Assembly: GCA_030837935.1 (NCBI GenBank)
Contig: JAUQXU010000357.1
Coordinates: 1 to 8,297 of the forward strand
Direction of reading: 5' to 3'
DNA length: 8,297 bases
Origin: Candidatus Brocadia sp.
GTDB lineage: Bacteria; Planctomycetota; Brocadiia; Brocadiales; Brocadiaceae
Shown: piece by piece, positions 1 to 7,089 of the stretch
Layout: the number at the start of each line of letters is the position of its first letter
How positions within the stretch are numbered: the first letter of the stretch is position 1
The notes under the pieces: model-generated
Seen by the model: the letters and a program-made list of their open reading frames with translations, nothing else
The model's database searches: none
What the model was told of the DNA's origin: nothing
Made by a program: the position numbers and the translations under genes

Positions 1-116
1 AGTGGGGAGTAATCTTTATAAATTGCCCATTTTATTCTAAATCTACTGCTTTTCAGCCATTGAAGTAGGGAGAAAGATCTCGGAATATAGCAAAATTGTT
101 CATTTGACCCAGTCTG

Positions 117-187
117 TTTGTTTGTCCGTGTTTAACTTAAATCCACATATTTTATAATGGCACAAATTATTCCCCTCTTGGGAGGGG
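117..187 (+). repeat. Dispersed repeat, left copy (inverted partner at 3391-3458)
   Basis: The segment beginning TTTGTTTGTCC and ending in the palindrome CCCCTCTTGGGAGGGG matches the reverse complement of 3391-3458. Over about 60 bp the two differ by two substitutions and a one-base indel before the palindromic end. The shared core includes TTTAACTTAAATCCACAT followed by TTTTAT and ATGGCACA. The copies face each other across the polyketide synthase, radical SAM and cupredoxin genes. No transposase lies between them, so this is either a dispersed intergenic repeat (MITE-like or REP-like) or the edge of a rearranged block. Confidence 0.8.
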
Positions 188-277
188 TATAAGGGGTGGG
201 TTCTTTGGGCATGAAATCTCAGTGAATATCTCACGAATTACCGACTTACCCACCCCTAAATCCCCTCCCAAGAGGGG
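172..277. repeat. Large fold-back with about 30-bp imperfect arms
   Basis: The left arm at 172-201 (CCCCTCTTGGGAGGGG, then AGGGGTGGGT) is complementary to the right arm at 248-277 (ACCCACCCCT, then CCCCTCCCAAGAGGGG). The only mismatches are in the four-base link between the two blocks. The loop is about 46 nt. Each arm also contains its own small palindrome. It lies downstream of the polyketide synthase stop, so its transcript could form a strong 3' hairpin, but it lacks a clean T-tract and looks more like a dispersed palindromic repeat than an intrinsic terminator. Confidence 0.75.
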
Positions 278-353
278 ACTTTTTAACTCGATATGGGTTT
301 GATTTTACCATTTTCATATCAATAGAATGCTATCTTGAAACGCTTCATGTTTT

Positions 354-1406
354 CTACACCCGGAGAAGAAAGGCATGGGCACAGAGACCGGCGCCGAAGG
401 CAACCATCACACACCAATCCCCGGGTGCAATACCGTTATGTAAAATCTCGCGTAACACAAACCATACCGTTGGCGAAGACATATTTCCATATCCGGCTAA
501 AATATTACGGGTTGACTGTAATTGTTCTTCGGAAAGTCCTATCTCATCTTTGACTGCATTAATTACCTTTTCGCCCCCTGGATGAAAGGCCCAGTGTTTA
601 ACATCGTTAATCCGTAATCCCTTCGGTTTTAACAGATCCATCACTACCTTGGCGACCTGCTTGCTTGCTATCTCCGGCAAGGAGGCGGAAAGCTGGTTGT
701 GAAGTTGACCATGTTTGTAAATGTAACGTATATCCTCGCGACTCTTAGGGTCATAACGACTGGCTGAGGCAACCAGTTCCAGTCCCTCGGGACGACGCCA
801 AAGCACCGATGCCGATGCCCCGTCAGCAAAGATAGCGTTTGATATTATGAGACTCAAATCATCTGCCATCTGAAATGTGGCGCTGCAAATCTCTGCCGAG
901 ACACTTACGACCACCCCTTCGCCAGTTCCTTTCAACATGTCCTCGCATATCTGTAAGTTTGGCACTGCTCCACCGCAACCACTACCGACCAGGTCATGAG
1001 CCCGTATGTGATCAGATAGGCCTAACTTTTCTATGAGATAGGTGGAGATGCCCGGACAAATGTAGCCGGTACACGTGTTAACTACCAATCCGGACACAGC
1101 ATCAACGGTCAATCCGGCCTGTGCTAAGGCATGAACAATCGCCTGAGACGACAGGCGAACTGCCCAATGTGTATACCGGGTAATACGGCTATCAGGGTGC
1201 TCATTAACAAGACATTCGAGGTTGTCAACAGCAAGGTGCCGGCGTAAAACACTTGGATGAGCAAAAATCTTTCGCACGATGGCCAGACTCTTTTGGCTAA
1301 GTCTGTCCGAGTAGTGTTTTATGAGAAATGCCTCTGCCTGAGCTTGATTTATACAATGTGGCGGTGTGGCAACCGCCACTGATGCTATGCGAACTTTTCC
1401 GTTCAT
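354..1406 (-). CDS. Type III polyketide synthase (chalcone/stilbene synthase family)
   Basis: This predicted homodimeric thiolase-fold enzyme would load an acyl-CoA starter, extend it with malonyl-CoA and cyclise the chain to a phenolic or pyrone product. At 350 aa it has the usual length of the family. By eye-alignment to plant chalcone synthase, the catalytic Cys is C144 (SGCGGAVPNL), the His is H275 (HWAFHPGG) and the Asn is N308 (GYGNMSS). F193 in AIFADGAS matches the gatekeeper Phe215. The second gatekeeper, Phe265, appears to be N237, and the C-terminal GFGPG loop reads AFGAG. An NTCTGYICPG segment at 110-119 occupies the dimer-interface region. FabH-type 3-oxoacyl-ACP synthase III is the main alternative, but HPGG plus YGNMSS favours type III PKS. 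The ATG at 1404-1406 has no obvious Shine-Dalgarno and an AT-rich leader. The product is unknown. It is the last gene of the block headed by the cupredoxin and radical SAM genes. Confidence 0.88.
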   Translation of the reverse strand: MNGKVRIASVAVATPPHCINQAQAEAFLIKHYSDRLSQKSLAIVRKIFAHPSVLRRHLAVDNLECLVNEHPDSRITRYTHWAVRLSSQAIVHALAQAGLTVDAVSGLVVNTCTGYICPGISTYLIEKLGLSDHIRAHDLVGSGCGGAVPNLQICEDMLKGTGEGVVVSVSAEICSATFQMADDLSLIISNAIFADGASASVLWRRPEGLELVASASRYDPKSREDIRYIYKHGQLHNQLSASLPEIASKQVAKVVMDLLKPKGLRINDVKHWAFHPGGEKVINAVKDEIGLSEEQLQSTRNILAGYGNMSSPTVWFVLREILHNGIAPGDWCVMVAFGAGLCAHAFLLRV

Positions 1407-1575
1407 AATTTAATTGCATTTAAATTGAATTAGTTTCTTAAGTTAATGCGTATTTCCCTGTGTCCTCCATTGCGAAGGGGAAATAGGAAGGAATTTATTT
1501 CTTTACTCCTTTTTATCCTCTTCTTCTCAAGGAGGGGAGGTTAATTTGGTTGCGGCTACGCTGCACTAGGTATTT
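1407..1575. other. AT-rich intergenic spacer with inverted repeats
   Basis: The spacer separates the radical SAM stop from the polyketide synthase start. It contains an 8-bp perfect inverted repeat, TATTTCCC (1451-1458) and GGGAAATA (1478-1485), and a polypurine/polypyrimidine stretch at 1506-1540 in which CTCCTT can pair with AAGGAG. That stretch resembles the CCCTC..GAGGGG dispersed repeats nearby. No convincing promoter or T-tract terminator was found, so it is unclear whether the synthase gene is cotranscribed with the gene upstream. Confidence 0.4.
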
Positions 1576-3003
1576 TCATACATCCATTCCAAAAAGTCTG
1601 AGTCCCCGCCGAATAAAACGGGTGTGTCTCCATAGGGGAGACTTAACTCCGATTCTATATCCCAGTCGATTCAGGGTAGGGAGAAAAGAAAGACCAATAG
1701 TATTTGAGTCGACATAGTTCATGTGTGTAGCCAGGGCAGTGTGCAGGGTATTTATTAACCAATCCAGATCAAGGGTAGGAGAAATGTAAAACACCGGCTC
1801 TAGCATTTCTTCAGGAGATAGCGTCAGAACTCCTTCATTCCTCGCCCTATGCTCAAGTTCTGTCCCTGGGTATATGCGTATCCCTGTATTGAAAAACACG
1901 ACATCTTTCGTACGTATGCATTGATCTGCAAAGCGTAATGTTTCCTGCACGGTTTCCTTTGTCTCGCCAGGTCCGCCCAGCATGAATATCCAAAGGCAAG
2001 GCAATGCATGACGCCGGATAACCTCGGCTGCTTTATGTACATGTTCAACGGTAAAGCCTTTTTGTAACCCGTTCAGGACAACATTTGATGCACTTTCAAC
2101 AGTAATACCAACGCCAACAAAACCAGCCCGTTCCATAGCCGTAAGAAGTACGTCATCTATGAAAAGCGGATTTAACTCAAGGCTCTGGAGACGAACATCA
2201 GGCCGAACTTGCGCAAGACCTTCACATATAGCTAATGCATGATCATAAGGAGAATTAAATACATTGTCAACAAATTCAATATCCCGAAGCCCTCTGGCAG
2301 CAAGATTCTCAATTGTATCGACTACGTTTGTTGGATCGCACAAACGATAGTCATGCCCCTCGATTTTCCGGTAAGTACAGTACACACATTTGAAGTGGCA
2401 TCCAAGTTTTGTTTGGATTGGAATAGTCGATAACCTGGACAGGTAATTATGTACATTAATCCATCGATGAAAATCGGGAGCCGGATAGCTGTCAGAAAAA
2501 CGGGCAATGTAACCCGTATTTTTTCTGAAAACATCTTCTTCAAACCATGCAATGCCTGGTATCTCATCCGGCATCTCACTGTGTGAAAGTGACGTTAGTA
2601 ACTTAGGAAAAACAACCTCTCCGTCTCCCAGTACAGCCCAGTCTGCCCCTGTATAGTGAAGCAATTCTTCAGGCATAACTGAAACTGCAGCGCCTCCAAG
2701 AACGACAGGTGACCGGGTCTTACTGCGAATTGCCTTTATCAGCGGTTTCAGTTCCTTGAAGAACGCCACGGGATTTTGCATATCATTGTTGTCAATATTG
2801 CGTACAGAAAGACCTATTACATGGGGGTCTGTTTTGCTCAATTCAGACTTCAGGGCACGCATAGGGTCATCAGCAAACATCAAGTCCAGCACCCTGACCC
2901 GGTGACCGGCTCGCTCAGATGCCTCTGCAACCAGGCATGCGCCAATAGGTATAACCGGTACAGGTCCACAGTAACGATTGGTAATAACGATAAGAATATT
3001 CAC
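1576..3003 (-). CDS. B12-binding domain radical SAM protein
   Basis: A 475-aa protein with the layout of cobalamin-binding radical SAM enzymes. An N-terminal Rossmann-like B12-binding domain spans about residues 1-150 (MNILIVITNR, PIGACLVAEA, GHRVRVLDL, VVLGGAAVSVMPEE). The radical SAM core follows, with the 4Fe-4S cluster motif C202-x3-C206-x2-C209 (GCHFKCVYC) and a downstream GGPGET at 343-348. Family members carry out methylations, cyclisations or other radical steps on unactivated carbons, often in lipid or natural-product pathways; the substrate here is unknown. The start is GTG at 3001-3003, one nucleotide after the TAA of the cupredoxin gene, which suggests translational coupling. An ATG two bases upstream is immediately followed by TGA and cannot be the start. 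The polyketide synthase lies 169 bp downstream, so it may tailor that enzyme's product (inference). Confidence 0.88.
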   Translation of the reverse strand: MNILIVITNRYCGPVPVIPIGACLVAEASERAGHRVRVLDLMFADDPMRALKSELSKTDPHVIGLSVRNIDNNDMQNPVAFFKELKPLIKAIRSKTRSPVVLGGAAVSVMPEELLHYTGADWAVLGDGEVVFPKLLTSLSHSEMPDEIPGIAWFEEDVFRKNTGYIARFSDSYPAPDFHRWINVHNYLSRLSTIPIQTKLGCHFKCVYCTYRKIEGHDYRLCDPTNVVDTIENLAARGLRDIEFVDNVFNSPYDHALAICEGLAQVRPDVRLQSLELNPLFIDDVLLTAMERAGFVGVGITVESASNVVLNGLQKGFTVEHVHKAAEVIRRHALPCLWIFMLGGPGETKETVQETLRFADQCIRTKDVVFFNTGIRIYPGTELEHRARNEGVLTLSPEEMLEPVFYISPTLDLDWLINTLHTALATHMNYVDSNTIGLSFLPTLNRLGYRIGVKSPLWRHTRFIRRGLRLFGMDV

Positions 3004-3004
3004 A

Positions 3005-3376
3005 TTACTCTACAATAATCTTGCCCCTCATTCCAATGTGTCCCATACCGCAAAAGTGAGAACATCTAAAAGGGTACGTCCCAATCTCCCTGGTATAGAA
3101 TTCAATCGTGATTTTGCTTTTTTCGGGAATGGTTACATTGATTCCATACTGATCGATCTTAAAGCCATGTGTTACATCCAGGCTTTCAATTTCCAATACA
3201 ACATGGGTGTTCTGTTTGACCAGAACTTCTTTAGGCTCAAATTCAAATTGCTTTGCAGTCATGTATATCTTTTGCACGGGTGCATCAAGAGGCATGAATT
3301 CTAGTGACGTATCTTTTTTTACTGTGGCACATCCGGAAAATATAAGTAAAGCAAATAATAAAATTCTATATTTCAT
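3005..3376 (-). CDS. CuA-type cupredoxin lipoprotein (COX2 C-terminal-like)
   Basis: A 123-aa secreted electron-transfer protein. Residues 1-16 form a lipoprotein signal (MKYR, hydrophobic LLFALLIFSG, then C16), so it is probably anchored in the periplasm or outer membrane. The mature part is a small beta-sandwich with the binuclear copper ligand set of cytochrome oxidase subunit II and N2O reductase: H70 (DVTHGF), C105, C109, H113 and M116 (CSHFCGMGHIGM). The residue that is Glu in canonical CSExC is His107. There is no transmembrane hairpin and no oxidase subunit nearby, so it is a stand-alone CuA protein, not a full COX2. The start is ATG at 3374-3376. Its only Shine-Dalgarno candidate, AGGAG about 12 nt upstream, lies at the edge of the dispersed repeat. 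Its stop nearly touches the radical SAM start, which links it to that gene. Its redox partner is unknown. Confidence 0.85.
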   Translation of the reverse strand: MKYRILLFALLIFSGCATVKKDTSLEFMPLDAPVQKIYMTAKQFEFEPKEVLVKQNTHVVLEIESLDVTHGFKIDQYGINVTIPEKSKITIEFYTREIGTYPFRCSHFCGMGHIGMRGKIIVE

Positions 3377-3390
3377 GGTTTATAGTTTCT

Positions 3391-3458
3391 CCTCTTGGGA
3401 GGGGAATAATTGTGCCATGATAAAATATGTGGATTTAAGTTAAACATGGACAAACAAA
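3391..3458 (-). repeat. Dispersed repeat, right copy (inverted relative to 117-187)
   Basis: Read on the minus strand this matches 117-187: TTTGTTTGTCC, TTTAACTTAAATCCACAT, ATGGCACA, then the CCCCTC palindrome. The palindromic end (CCTCTTGGGAGGGG on the plus strand) lies immediately upstream of the cupredoxin gene and contributes the AGGAG that serves as its ribosome binding site. Confidence 0.8.
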
Positions 3459-3469
3459 GTTTGTCCATG
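3445..3469 (-). terminator. Perfect 11-bp hairpin downstream of wrbA, possible weak terminator
   Basis: The arms CATGGACAAAC (3445-3455) and GTTTGTCCATG (3459-3469) are perfectly complementary around a 3-nt loop. On the minus strand the hairpin is followed by TTTAACTT, a poor T-tract. It lies 90 nt after the wrbA stop and before the cupredoxin gene, overlapping the repeat boundary. It could end wrbA transcripts or protect their 3' ends, or simply be part of the repeat; the left repeat copy lacks the second arm. Confidence 0.4.
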
Positions 3470-3558
3470 CCACCCTATAAACCGCATAAATAAAATGAAA
3501 ATTCCTATACCATCAAGTTATAAAAACAACACGGGTAATTATCGTGAAATTCACGTCA

Positions 3559-4170
3559 TTACTTTCTTTGCAGTCTAAGTCCAACCTCCGCGAGTCTACG
3601 CCCAAAAGCGCGGCAAATCATCGCTTCCTGCTGGTCAATTTCCCGCTTACTGTCCACTCCCGCAATATGACCTGGTCCGTATGGGGAACCACCGCCTTGT
3701 GTCGAAAAAAGCTCTTTGACTGAGTAAGGCACACCCACAAGGATCATTCCGAGATGCAGCAGTGGAGCCATAAGGGTATGGATCGTCGTCTCCTGCCCGC
3801 CGTGAAGACTCGCAGTAGAAACAAAGATGCCAGCCGGCTTGCCTTCCAACTCCCCCGCAAGCCATAATGATGTAAGTTGATCAATCTGGTTTTTCACTTG
3901 TGCTGATACATTCCCAAACCTTGTCGGTGTCCCGAAAGCAATTGCCCCTGCCGCCTTGAAGTCGTCCACTGTAACCAACGGAATATCTTTCTGCATTTCC
4001 CGACCCGCCTTCATATCCTCACGGGACTCAATAACAGACGAAGGAATTAATTCGGGAACTCTGCGAACCAGAGGCTCTGCCCCCTTAATCTCCTTGACTC
4101 CCTCTGCCACGAGTTTTGCCATTTTGTATACATTGCCGTAAGTGCTGTAGTACACGATAAGTACTTTCAT
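3559..4170 (-). CDS. wrbA: NAD(P)H:quinone oxidoreductase WrbA (flavodoxin-like)
   Basis: A cytoplasmic FMN enzyme that reduces quinones by two electrons with NAD(P)H, limiting semiquinone radicals and oxidative stress. Its 203 aa compare with about 198 in E. coli. The FMN phosphate loop is at the N-terminus (YYSTYGNVYKMA, residues 7-18). FMN-ring contacts follow in GTPTRFGNVSAQ (80-91) and STASLHGGQETT (118-129), and the WrbA-specific GGGSPYGPGHIAG is at 159-171. The ATG at 4168-4170 has AAGGAG at good spacing. A 133-bp AT-rich gap separates it from the protease gene upstream, so it may have its own promoter, though no clear -35/-10 pair was found. The company of pirin and a YcaC-like hydrolase suits a quinone or aromatic stress role. 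Confidence 0.95.
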   Translation of the reverse strand: MKVLIVYYSTYGNVYKMAKLVAEGVKEIKGAEPLVRRVPELIPSSVIESREDMKAGREMQKDIPLVTVDDFKAAGAIAFGTPTRFGNVSAQVKNQIDQLTSLWLAGELEGKPAGIFVSTASLHGGQETTIHTLMAPLLHLGMILVGVPYSVKELFSTQGGGSPYGPGHIAGVDSKREIDQQEAMICRAFGRRLAEVGLRLQRK

Positions 4171-4303
4171 AAGTTCCGACTCCTTGTATATAAAATTGCT
4201 TTAAAAGTTAAACACGAGTGTGCTTCCTCAAATATTTAGATTCCAGCGTTTCAATCGTATTCGTTTTGATAAAGTGATGTGATTATTTTGTATTTGCTTG
4301 GCA

Positions 4304-5359
4304 TTACTCATCCGATCTGATTTTAGATTCCTCCGGGACGATCTCAAGAACGAGCTTTTCAGAACGTCGAATAATGGTCAGCATCGATTTCAGCCCAATC
4401 CGATGTTGTGTAAGGAGCTTGTGCAGGTCATCTATGCTCTCAACTGGGTAGTCGTCGAGACCTATGATTACATCTCCTTCAAGCAAGCCCGCTCTTTGGG
4501 CAGGGCTGTTGTTCTCTATAGCAATTGTTAGAACGCCACTATTGACCAGTAAGTTATGGAAAAGCACAAGACGGCGGTGGAGGAAAACGCTTTGTCCTGC
4601 AACACCAATGTAGCCACGGCGGATTTTCCCATCCTTAATAAGCCCAGTCGCAACGAACTTGACTGTGTCAACCGCAATAGCGAAGCAGAGACCTTGCGCT
4701 CCCTGAATGATAGCTGTGTTGACGCCGATTACTTCTCCGCGGGAATTGATGAGCGGACCGCCTGAATTGCCCGGATTCAATGCAGCGTCGGTCTGGATGA
4801 TGCTGTCTATCTGTCTGCCTGAACGTGATCTGAGCGAGCGTCCGAGAGCGCTTACCACGCCAGCGGTTACTGTGCACTGAAAGCCATAAGGGTTGCCGAT
4901 AGCGATCACTAATTGACCGACACGAATAGATTGAGAGTCGCCCAACCGTGCATGTGCCAGATCCGGGGCATGAATTCTTATGACGGCCAGATCTGTATCG
5001 GGATCGTCGCCGATTATATCTGCAGGCAAAGAGCGTCCGTCTGCAAGCATCACCTCGATCTGGTTTGCATGATGTACAACATGACTGTTCGTAAGGATAA
5101 AACCGTCTGGTGTAAAGATGAAGCCCGATCCGCTGCCAAAGGTCTGATTCGGCATGCGTGGATGTATTGCTTGTCGACCATTCAGTGATTGACGTACACT
5201 AATATTTACCACTGAAGGGATGACCTTTTCAGATGCGCTAACAACGGCCTTTGAATATACATCAAGAAGCTCTTCGTCCGCGGGAGGAACGGTTTCAGAT
5301 ATCTGTGAATCTTTACGCCCAATCCCACTGTTTGATATTGTTTGGAAAAGAGGTTCCAT
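4304..5359 (-). CDS. S1C-family trypsin-like serine protease with one PDZ domain (HtrA/Deg-like)
   Basis: A 351-aa HtrA-type protease of the kind that degrades misfolded proteins. The catalytic triad is complete: H93 (TNSHVV), D123 (DPDTDLAV) and S199 (NPGNSGGP). FGSGSGFIF at 74-82 opens the protease domain. One PDZ domain covers about residues 249-341 (RGYIGV, SPAQRAGLLEGDVI). Unlike classical DegP/DegQ there is only one PDZ domain. The N-terminus (MEPLFQTISNSG, then an acidic stretch) has no hydrophobic signal or anchor, so a cytoplasmic location is likely unless the start is misplaced. The chosen ATG at 5357-5359 has GGGGGAG 8 nt upstream, which supports it. It lies between pirin (89-bp gap) and wrbA, fitting a stress-response group. 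Confidence 0.92.
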   Translation of the reverse strand: MEPLFQTISNSGIGRKDSQISETVPPADEELLDVYSKAVVSASEKVIPSVVNISVRQSLNGRQAIHPRMPNQTFGSGSGFIFTPDGFILTNSHVVHHANQIEVMLADGRSLPADIIGDDPDTDLAVIRIHAPDLAHARLGDSQSIRVGQLVIAIGNPYGFQCTVTAGVVSALGRSLRSRSGRQIDSIIQTDAALNPGNSGGPLINSRGEVIGVNTAIIQGAQGLCFAIAVDTVKFVATGLIKDGKIRRGYIGVAGQSVFLHRRLVLFHNLLVNSGVLTIAIENNSPAQRAGLLEGDVIIGLDDYPVESIDDLHKLLTQHRIGLKSMLTIIRRSEKLVLEIVPEESKIRSDE

Positions 5360-5448
5360 ATCGGTTTCTCCCCCTGGCAGTTTGATTATTCATTTAAAAC
5401 TGTTATGTGTTTACAATAAGTAACTTCGCAATCTTATGTGCCTGAGAA

Positions 5449-6363
5449 TTAAACCCTCTTGTGCTTAATAAACGTGCCATTATGGTACTCTTCAAAAGCG
5501 ATCCGTAGTTCATCTTCCGTATTCATCACAATAGGCCCGTACCAGGCTACCGGTTCACCAATGGGCTTGCCCGATATAAGCAGGAACCTGACTGCATCGC
5601 CTTCCGTTGAAACCATCATCTGATCGCCATCATCAAATAGAACAAGAGTCTCGTTACTTACAAAGGGATCTCTTTGAATATCGAAATAGTTGACTCCTTC
5701 GATCTCGTAGGAAAACGGTAGCTTTTCCTTGCAAAAGTATCCCTTGCCTTCAATGACGTACGCAAAAACGGTGTGTCCGCGCTTTGTCGGGTGTATGAGT
5801 TCTGAACGGGCTGGAACTGTTATGTCAAGGTATTCCGGGTCGGTGATAATATCCCGAACAGGTCCTTGTTTGTCGCCGGATTTACCGCATATGACCCTGA
5901 CTTTTGAGTCATTCTCAAGCATTACCTCCGGGATTTGTCCGCTTTTCAGCTCCCGATAACGCGGCTCCATCATCTTATGGGATTTAGGTAGATTGGCCCA
6001 AAGTTGAAATCCAAACATCACGCCATCTGTATCTCCTTTGGGCATTTCCTGATGTATGATCCCGCTTCCTGCGGTCATCCATTGTATATCGCCAGACGAT
6101 ATAATGCCCTTATTCCCCATGCTGTCGCCATGTTCTACATCTCCACGAAGCACATAGGTGATTGTCTCGATTCCACGATGCGGATGCCATGGGAAACCCT
6201 TGATATAATGCTCCGGGTCGCTTGAGCGGAAATCGTCCAGAAGTAAAAAAGGGTCAAACATCGGAACCTGGCTATATCCCAATGCCCGTTTAAGGTGAAC
6301 ACCGGCTCCTTCGATCGTGGGCTTACTTTTGAAAACCTTGCGGATCTTTCTCGTTTCGGTCAT
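5449..6363 (-). CDS. Pirin family cupin protein
   Basis: A bicupin iron protein of 304 aa. Pirins are non-haem Fe proteins; several bacterial members have quercetin 2,3-dioxygenase activity and others act as redox sensors or regulators. The N-terminal cupin carries all four metal ligands, H60 and H62 (FPWHPHRGIET) and H104 and E106 (GIIHQEMP). The C-terminal cupin spans about residues 180-290. The start is ATG at 6361-6363 because AAGGAG lies 8-9 nt upstream. An in-frame ATG at 6394-6396 would add 11 residues and overlap the previous stop (TAATG), but has no Shine-Dalgarno at proper spacing. It follows the YcaC-like gene by 32 bp, so the two probably share an operon. Its substrate cannot be told from sequence. 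Confidence 0.93.
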   Translation of the reverse strand: MTETRKIRKVFKSKPTIEGAGVHLKRALGYSQVPMFDPFLLLDDFRSSDPEHYIKGFPWHPHRGIETITYVLRGDVEHGDSMGNKGIISSGDIQWMTAGSGIIHQEMPKGDTDGVMFGFQLWANLPKSHKMMEPRYRELKSGQIPEVMLENDSKVRVICGKSGDKQGPVRDIITDPEYLDITVPARSELIHPTKRGHTVFAYVIEGKGYFCKEKLPFSYEIEGVNYFDIQRDPFVSNETLVLFDDGDQMMVSTEGDAVRFLLISGKPIGEPVAWYGPIVMNTEDELRIAFEEYHNGTFIKHKRV

Positions 6364-6395
6364 TATGGTTCTCCTTTGATAAAGGTTGCGCCACA

Positions 6396-7043
6396 TTACT
6401 TCTGGCCGGAAGCCTCTTGAGCCTTTTTGTGGCTCTCCATCAGCAGCCGGTAATTCGGTATGATATGTTCGCCAAAGAGGTTGGCGTAGTCCAGCGCATC
6501 GGGGCGGTTCCAGGTCTGTTGAAGTTCCCCGATAACTGCAAACGTATCAATAGGAATCACACCGGCCTGCACAATGCGGGCGATAGTTAAATCGGTTGCC
6601 ATCTTGCTCCAGTTGCCTGAAGCATCCACAACGGCATACACCTTGTAACCGGCCTGGACTGCGCATATAGCCGGAAATGCTAGACAAACACTCGTGAGCG
6701 TACCGGTCATCACCACCGTCTTGCGTTTAGTCTCTTCAACGGCCTTAACGAACATAGGCACGTCCCATGCGTTGATCTGGCCCTGACGCGGGACATATTT
6801 GACGTGGGGAGCGAATTGCTGGATTTCAGGGATCACCGGGCCGTTCGGGCCTTCCGGCACGGACGCAGTGGTAATGACGGGAATCTTCAGCATCGCGGCG
6901 ACTTTGGCCAGAGCAATGACATTGTTGCGTAATTGAGATACAGACATGTCTTTGACGAGGTTGAACAGTCCACTTTGGTGATCAATCAACAGCATAACAA
7001 CGTCGTTCGGATTCATCATGACTTTTCCTTGAGGTGTGCTCAT
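6396..7043 (-). CDS. ycaC: YcaC-like isochorismatase-family cysteine hydrolase
   Basis: A 215-aa alpha/beta hydrolase of the isochorismatase superfamily, closest by eye to E. coli YcaC (about 208 aa), whose physiological substrate is uncertain. The active-site positions align with YcaC at a constant offset of two: D21 (LLIDHQSG), R86 (YVPRQGQINAWD) and nucleophile C120 (GTLTSVCLAFPA). VVDASGNW at 138-145 and the C-terminal HIIPNYRLLM are also family-like. The start ATG at 7041-7043 has AAAGGAG at good spacing. The protein is cytoplasmic with no signal peptide. It heads a likely two-gene operon with pirin, a combination seen in aromatic or quinone stress clusters (inference). Confidence 0.92.
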   Translation of the reverse strand: MSTPQGKVMMNPNDVVMLLIDHQSGLFNLVKDMSVSQLRNNVIALAKVAAMLKIPVITTASVPEGPNGPVIPEIQQFAPHVKYVPRQGQINAWDVPMFVKAVEETKRKTVVMTGTLTSVCLAFPAICAVQAGYKVYAVVDASGNWSKMATDLTIARIVQAGVIPIDTFAVIGELQQTWNRPDALDYANLFGEHIIPNYRLLMESHKKAQEASGQK

Positions 7044-7089
7044 ACAATTCTCCTTTCGATTTGGTTAAAGGACTTTGCTTTTAAATAAA

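Larger units (their letters stand above)
1..353. other. Gene-free stretch downstream of the type III PKS gene
   Basis: No credible coding region was found on either strand. Positions 1-116 are AT-rich with nothing recognisable. From 117 a dispersed repeat begins that recurs inverted at 3391-3458, and it runs into the fold-back at 172-277. Positions 278-353 hold only the 3' flank of the polyketide synthase gene, whose stop codon is at 354-356. A plus-strand ORF of 72 codons from 335 overlaps the synthase gene and is basic and low in complexity, so I treat it as a shadow. Confidence 0.6.

Noticed and set aside
172..277. CRISPR-like repeat array
   Set aside because: There are only two arms in inverted orientation, with no regular spacers and no cas genes in the window.
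335..553. Plus-strand 72-codon ORF
   Set aside because: It lies almost wholly over the polyketide synthase gene on the other strand and is basic, without domain-like features.
354..1406. FabH (3-oxoacyl-ACP synthase III) assignment
   Set aside because: The fold is shared, but HPGG, YGNMSS and FADGAS in this order match the chalcone/stilbene synthase family better.
2978..3304. Plus-strand 108-codon ORF
   Set aside because: It is antisense to the cupredoxin gene, whose CuA motif and lipobox show the minus strand is coding.
4913..5188. Plus-strand 91-codon ORF
   Set aside because: It is antisense to the protease domain with the complete catalytic triad, and has no ribosome binding site or family resemblance.
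6364..6396. Upstream ATG start for pirin, overlapping the YcaC-like stop
   Set aside because: The TAATG overlap is attractive for coupling, but a strong AAGGAG precedes the ATG at 6361-6363 and pirin homologues begin near there.
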